Shown: in pieces, positions 62,754-64,000 of the stretch
Layout: each line of letters starts with the position of its first letter
Numbering within the stretch: position 1 is the first letter of the stretch
NCBI RefSeq assembly: GCF_903645355.1
Contig: NZ_CAHJXR010000001.1
Location: 62,001 to 126,000, forward strand
Direction of reading: 5' to 3'
DNA length: 64,000 nucleotides
DNA from: Schaalia sp. Marseille-Q2122
GTDB lineage: Bacteria; Actinomycetota; Actinomycetes; Actinomycetales; Actinomycetaceae
The notes under the pieces: model-generated
What the model saw: only the letters and a program-made list of their open reading frames with translations
Database searches by the model: none
Told to the model about the DNA's origin: nothing
Program-made: the position numbers and the translations under genes

Positions 62754-62801
62754 ACCCCCGGCGCAGACCCCGGCGCAGACCCCTGCGCATACCCCTGCGC
62801 T
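62754..62801 (+). repeat. 12-bp tandem repeat, four units
   Basis: ACCCCGGCGCAG-type 12-mers in a row (variants ACCCCTGCGCAT and ACCCCTGCGCTA), in the 362-bp gap between the TSUP gene and the antiporter. An open frame through it gives low-complexity Pro-Gly-Ala-Asp text and is not taken as a gene. Confidence 0.65.
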
Positions 62802-62846
62802 AGCGGAATAACCTTCGAGGGGCATTCCCTCGTTAATGGGAGGGGT

Positions 62847-62894
62847 GTTGTAGTTTCTGGGGGTTATGCGGTGTGGAAACTGCAACGCGGTGTG
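62847..62894 (+). repeat. 48-nt hairpin element, copy 2
   Basis: Stem GTTGTAGTTTC / GAAACTGCAAC (one U-G pair) around the same 18-nt loop TGGGGGTTATGCGGTGTG as copy 1, followed by GCGGTGTG. All five differences from copy 1 lie in the stem and keep or improve pairing. Confidence 0.7.
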
Positions 62895-62933
62895 TAAAAC
62901 TGAGGGGCGTCCTCCCCGAAGGGAGGACGCCCC
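62895..62933 (-). terminator. Terminator of the antiporter gene
   Basis: On the minus strand GGGGCGTCCTCC-CTTCGG-GGAGGACGCCCC (12-bp stem) followed by TCAGTTTTAC. Confidence 0.85.
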
Positions 62934-62981
62934 GGTTACCTCGCCAATGACGAGGACGTGCGAACGGAACCTGATCGACGA

Positions 62982-64000
62982 TCAGAGAACCATTGCTGCA
63001 ACCCAGCCAGCCAGGAGCAGCGGAATATTGAAGTGGATGAAGGTCGGAATCACCGAGTCACGCATGTGGTCGTGCTGACCATCAGCATTCAGACCCGCTG
63101 TCGGACCAAGGGTGGAGTCCGATGCCGGAGAACCGGCGTCACCCAGAGCGCCTGCCGTACCAATGAGCGACACAGTAGCCAGAGGGCTAAAACCCATCGC
63201 AGCACACAGGGGCACATAAATGGCAGAGATAATCGGCAGGGTCGAGAAGGACGAGCCAATACCCATGGTGACAATCAGACCAACCAGAAGCATGGCAAAG
63301 GCTGCGGCGGCCTTGCTACCAGCGAAGAGGGAAGCGGAAGCCTCCACGAGCGGGCCAATCTGCTCAGTCGCCTTCAACACGGACGCGAAGCCCTGAGCGG
63401 TGATCATGATCAGGCCAATCAGGGCCATCATCTTCATACCGCCGGTGAAGACTTCATCAGCAGCATTCCACTTCACCACGCCGGTGAGGACGAAGAGCAT
63501 CAGACCAACCAGAGCACCCACCAGCAGCGGGTCAGCATCGGTGCCAGCCATGGTCATCCACACCTGGATGACGAAGCAGACCACGATAGCAATCAGGGAC
63601 ACTGCGATCTTCATCGGCTGGATCTCCACCTGAGCGATTGCGTCAGCCTGCTTGCCGTCGCCGTAGGTGCGGGGCTTGCGGTAGGTGACGAACACTGCAA
63701 TGAGCAGACCGATGAGCATGCCCAGGGCTGGGATGCCCATTGCCTTCATGACGGGCACATTGCTGACGTCCATGCCGGCGCTGGTGATATTGCCGTAGAG
63801 GATGTCGTTCAGGAAGATGCTACCGAAGCCGATGGGCAGGAACATGTAGGTGGTGACCAGGCCGAAGGTCAGAACCGAGGCAACCGCACGGCGGTCAAGC
63901 TGCAGACGATTCATCACCACAAGCAGCGGCGGAATCAACAGCGGAATGAAGGCAATGTGCACGGGAATGAGGTTCTGCGACATTACCGCCATAGCAGCAA
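62982..64000 (-). CDS. Na+/H+ antiporter family protein (YuiF-like), start outside window
   Basis: At least 339 residues remain open to the window edge; relatives have about 440, so the N-terminal quarter is probably missing and the ATG at 63992 is internal. Polytopic membrane protein: GMGSSFSTLPIISAI-like loop (GIGSSFSTLPIISAIYVP), GTAGALGDAGSPASDSTLGP, and the ending DSVIPTFIHFNIPLLLAGW, all typical of this antiporter family. It is distinct from the NhaC-type protein at 14.8 kb. Ended by the hairpin at 62895. Confidence 0.85.
   Translation of the reverse strand, partial: AAMAVMSQNLIPVHIAFIPLLIPPLLVVMNRLQLDRRAVASVLTFGLVTTYMFLPIGFGSIFLNDILYGNITSAGMDVSNVPVMKAMGIPALGMLIGLLIAVFVTYRKPRTYGDGKQADAIAQVEIQPMKIAVSLIAIVVCFVIQVWMTMAGTDADPLLVGALVGLMLFVLTGVVKWNAADEVFTGGMKMMALIGLIMITAQGFASVLKATEQIGPLVEASASLFAGSKAAAAFAMLLVGLIVTMGIGSSFSTLPIISAIYVPLCAAMGFSPLATVSLIGTAGALGDAGSPASDSTLGPTAGLNADGQHDHMRDSVIPTFIHFNIPLLLAGWVAAMVL

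Noticed and set aside
62619-62897. Small ORF of 92 codons after the TSUP gene
   Set aside because: Product is dictated by the 12-bp repeat and the 48-nt element; no ribosome site and no resemblance.

Overview
The window reads as chromosome of a high-GC Gram-positive bacterium of the Actinomycetaceae (Actinomyces/Schaalia-like). This is inferred from several things: a paired clpP1-clpP2 with actinobacterial trigger factor and ClpX, an IclR regulator of the LtbR/NdgR type divergent from leuCD, GTP-dependent PEP carboxykinase, many GTG starts, several genes that look leaderless, and sugar ABC operons without their own ATPase. There are no rRNA genes, phage genes, insertion sequences or CRISPR arrays. 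Six tRNA genes are visible.

Layout. 1-1.8 kb: end of a metal ABC transporter (two permeases). 1.9-2.3 kb: tRNA-Gln and two identical tRNA-Glu. 2.6-8.9 kb: ltbR-like regulator, leuC-leuD, then murA, a lipid kinase and an acyltransferase. 9.1-14.6 kb: two paralogous lipoproteins, gpsA, ddl, an ATP-grasp enzyme and a minimal zinc peptidase. 14.7-18.5 kb: tRNA-His, then a GH29 fucosidase-nhaC operon facing a GntR regulator. 18.7-22.5 kb: ferric iron ABC transporter fbpABC. 22.6-26.9 kb: a SWIM zinc-finger protein and a UvrA-like ATPase. 27-30.7 kb: PAP2 phosphatase and two MFS transporters. 31-32.5 kb: solitary trpB behind a complete trp attenuator. 32.7-36.2 kb: membrane protein with winged-helix regulator, VOC and GNAT proteins, tRNA-Pro, tRNA-Gly, S66 peptidase. 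36.3-40.2 kb: ABC-2 exporter (double ATPase broken by a frameshift, plus permease) facing its TetR regulator. 41.2-53.5 kb: tig-clpP1-clpP2, a 7-kb reverse-strand sugar/fucosidase operon, then clpX and chorismate mutase. 53.8-60.9 kb: pckG, acyl-CoA ligase, valS. 61-61.7 kb: a satellite-like array. 61.8-64 kb: TSUP permease and the end of a Na+/H+ antiporter.

How it fits together. Two loci (16-18 kb and 44-52 kb) point to use of fucosylated host glycans: GH29 enzymes, a sugar ABC importer, an oxidoreductase, and local GntR and ROK repressors. The second locus sits between clpP2 and clpX, genes that are usually adjacent in actinobacteria. The rest is central metabolism (Leu, Trp and Phe/Tyr synthesis, gluconeogenesis), cell-wall synthesis (murA, ddl) and lipid synthesis (gpsA, plsC, acyl-CoA ligase).

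The most unusual signals are non-coding. They are the trp attenuator on a lone trpB; a 48-nt hairpin element in two copies whose differences all preserve RNA pairing; a 58-nt nested palindrome in two copies; a 192/211-bp tandem array upstream of valS; and paired operators in front of pckG and between the ABC exporter and its TetR gene. All coordinates, starts and family calls were made by eye, with no database search.
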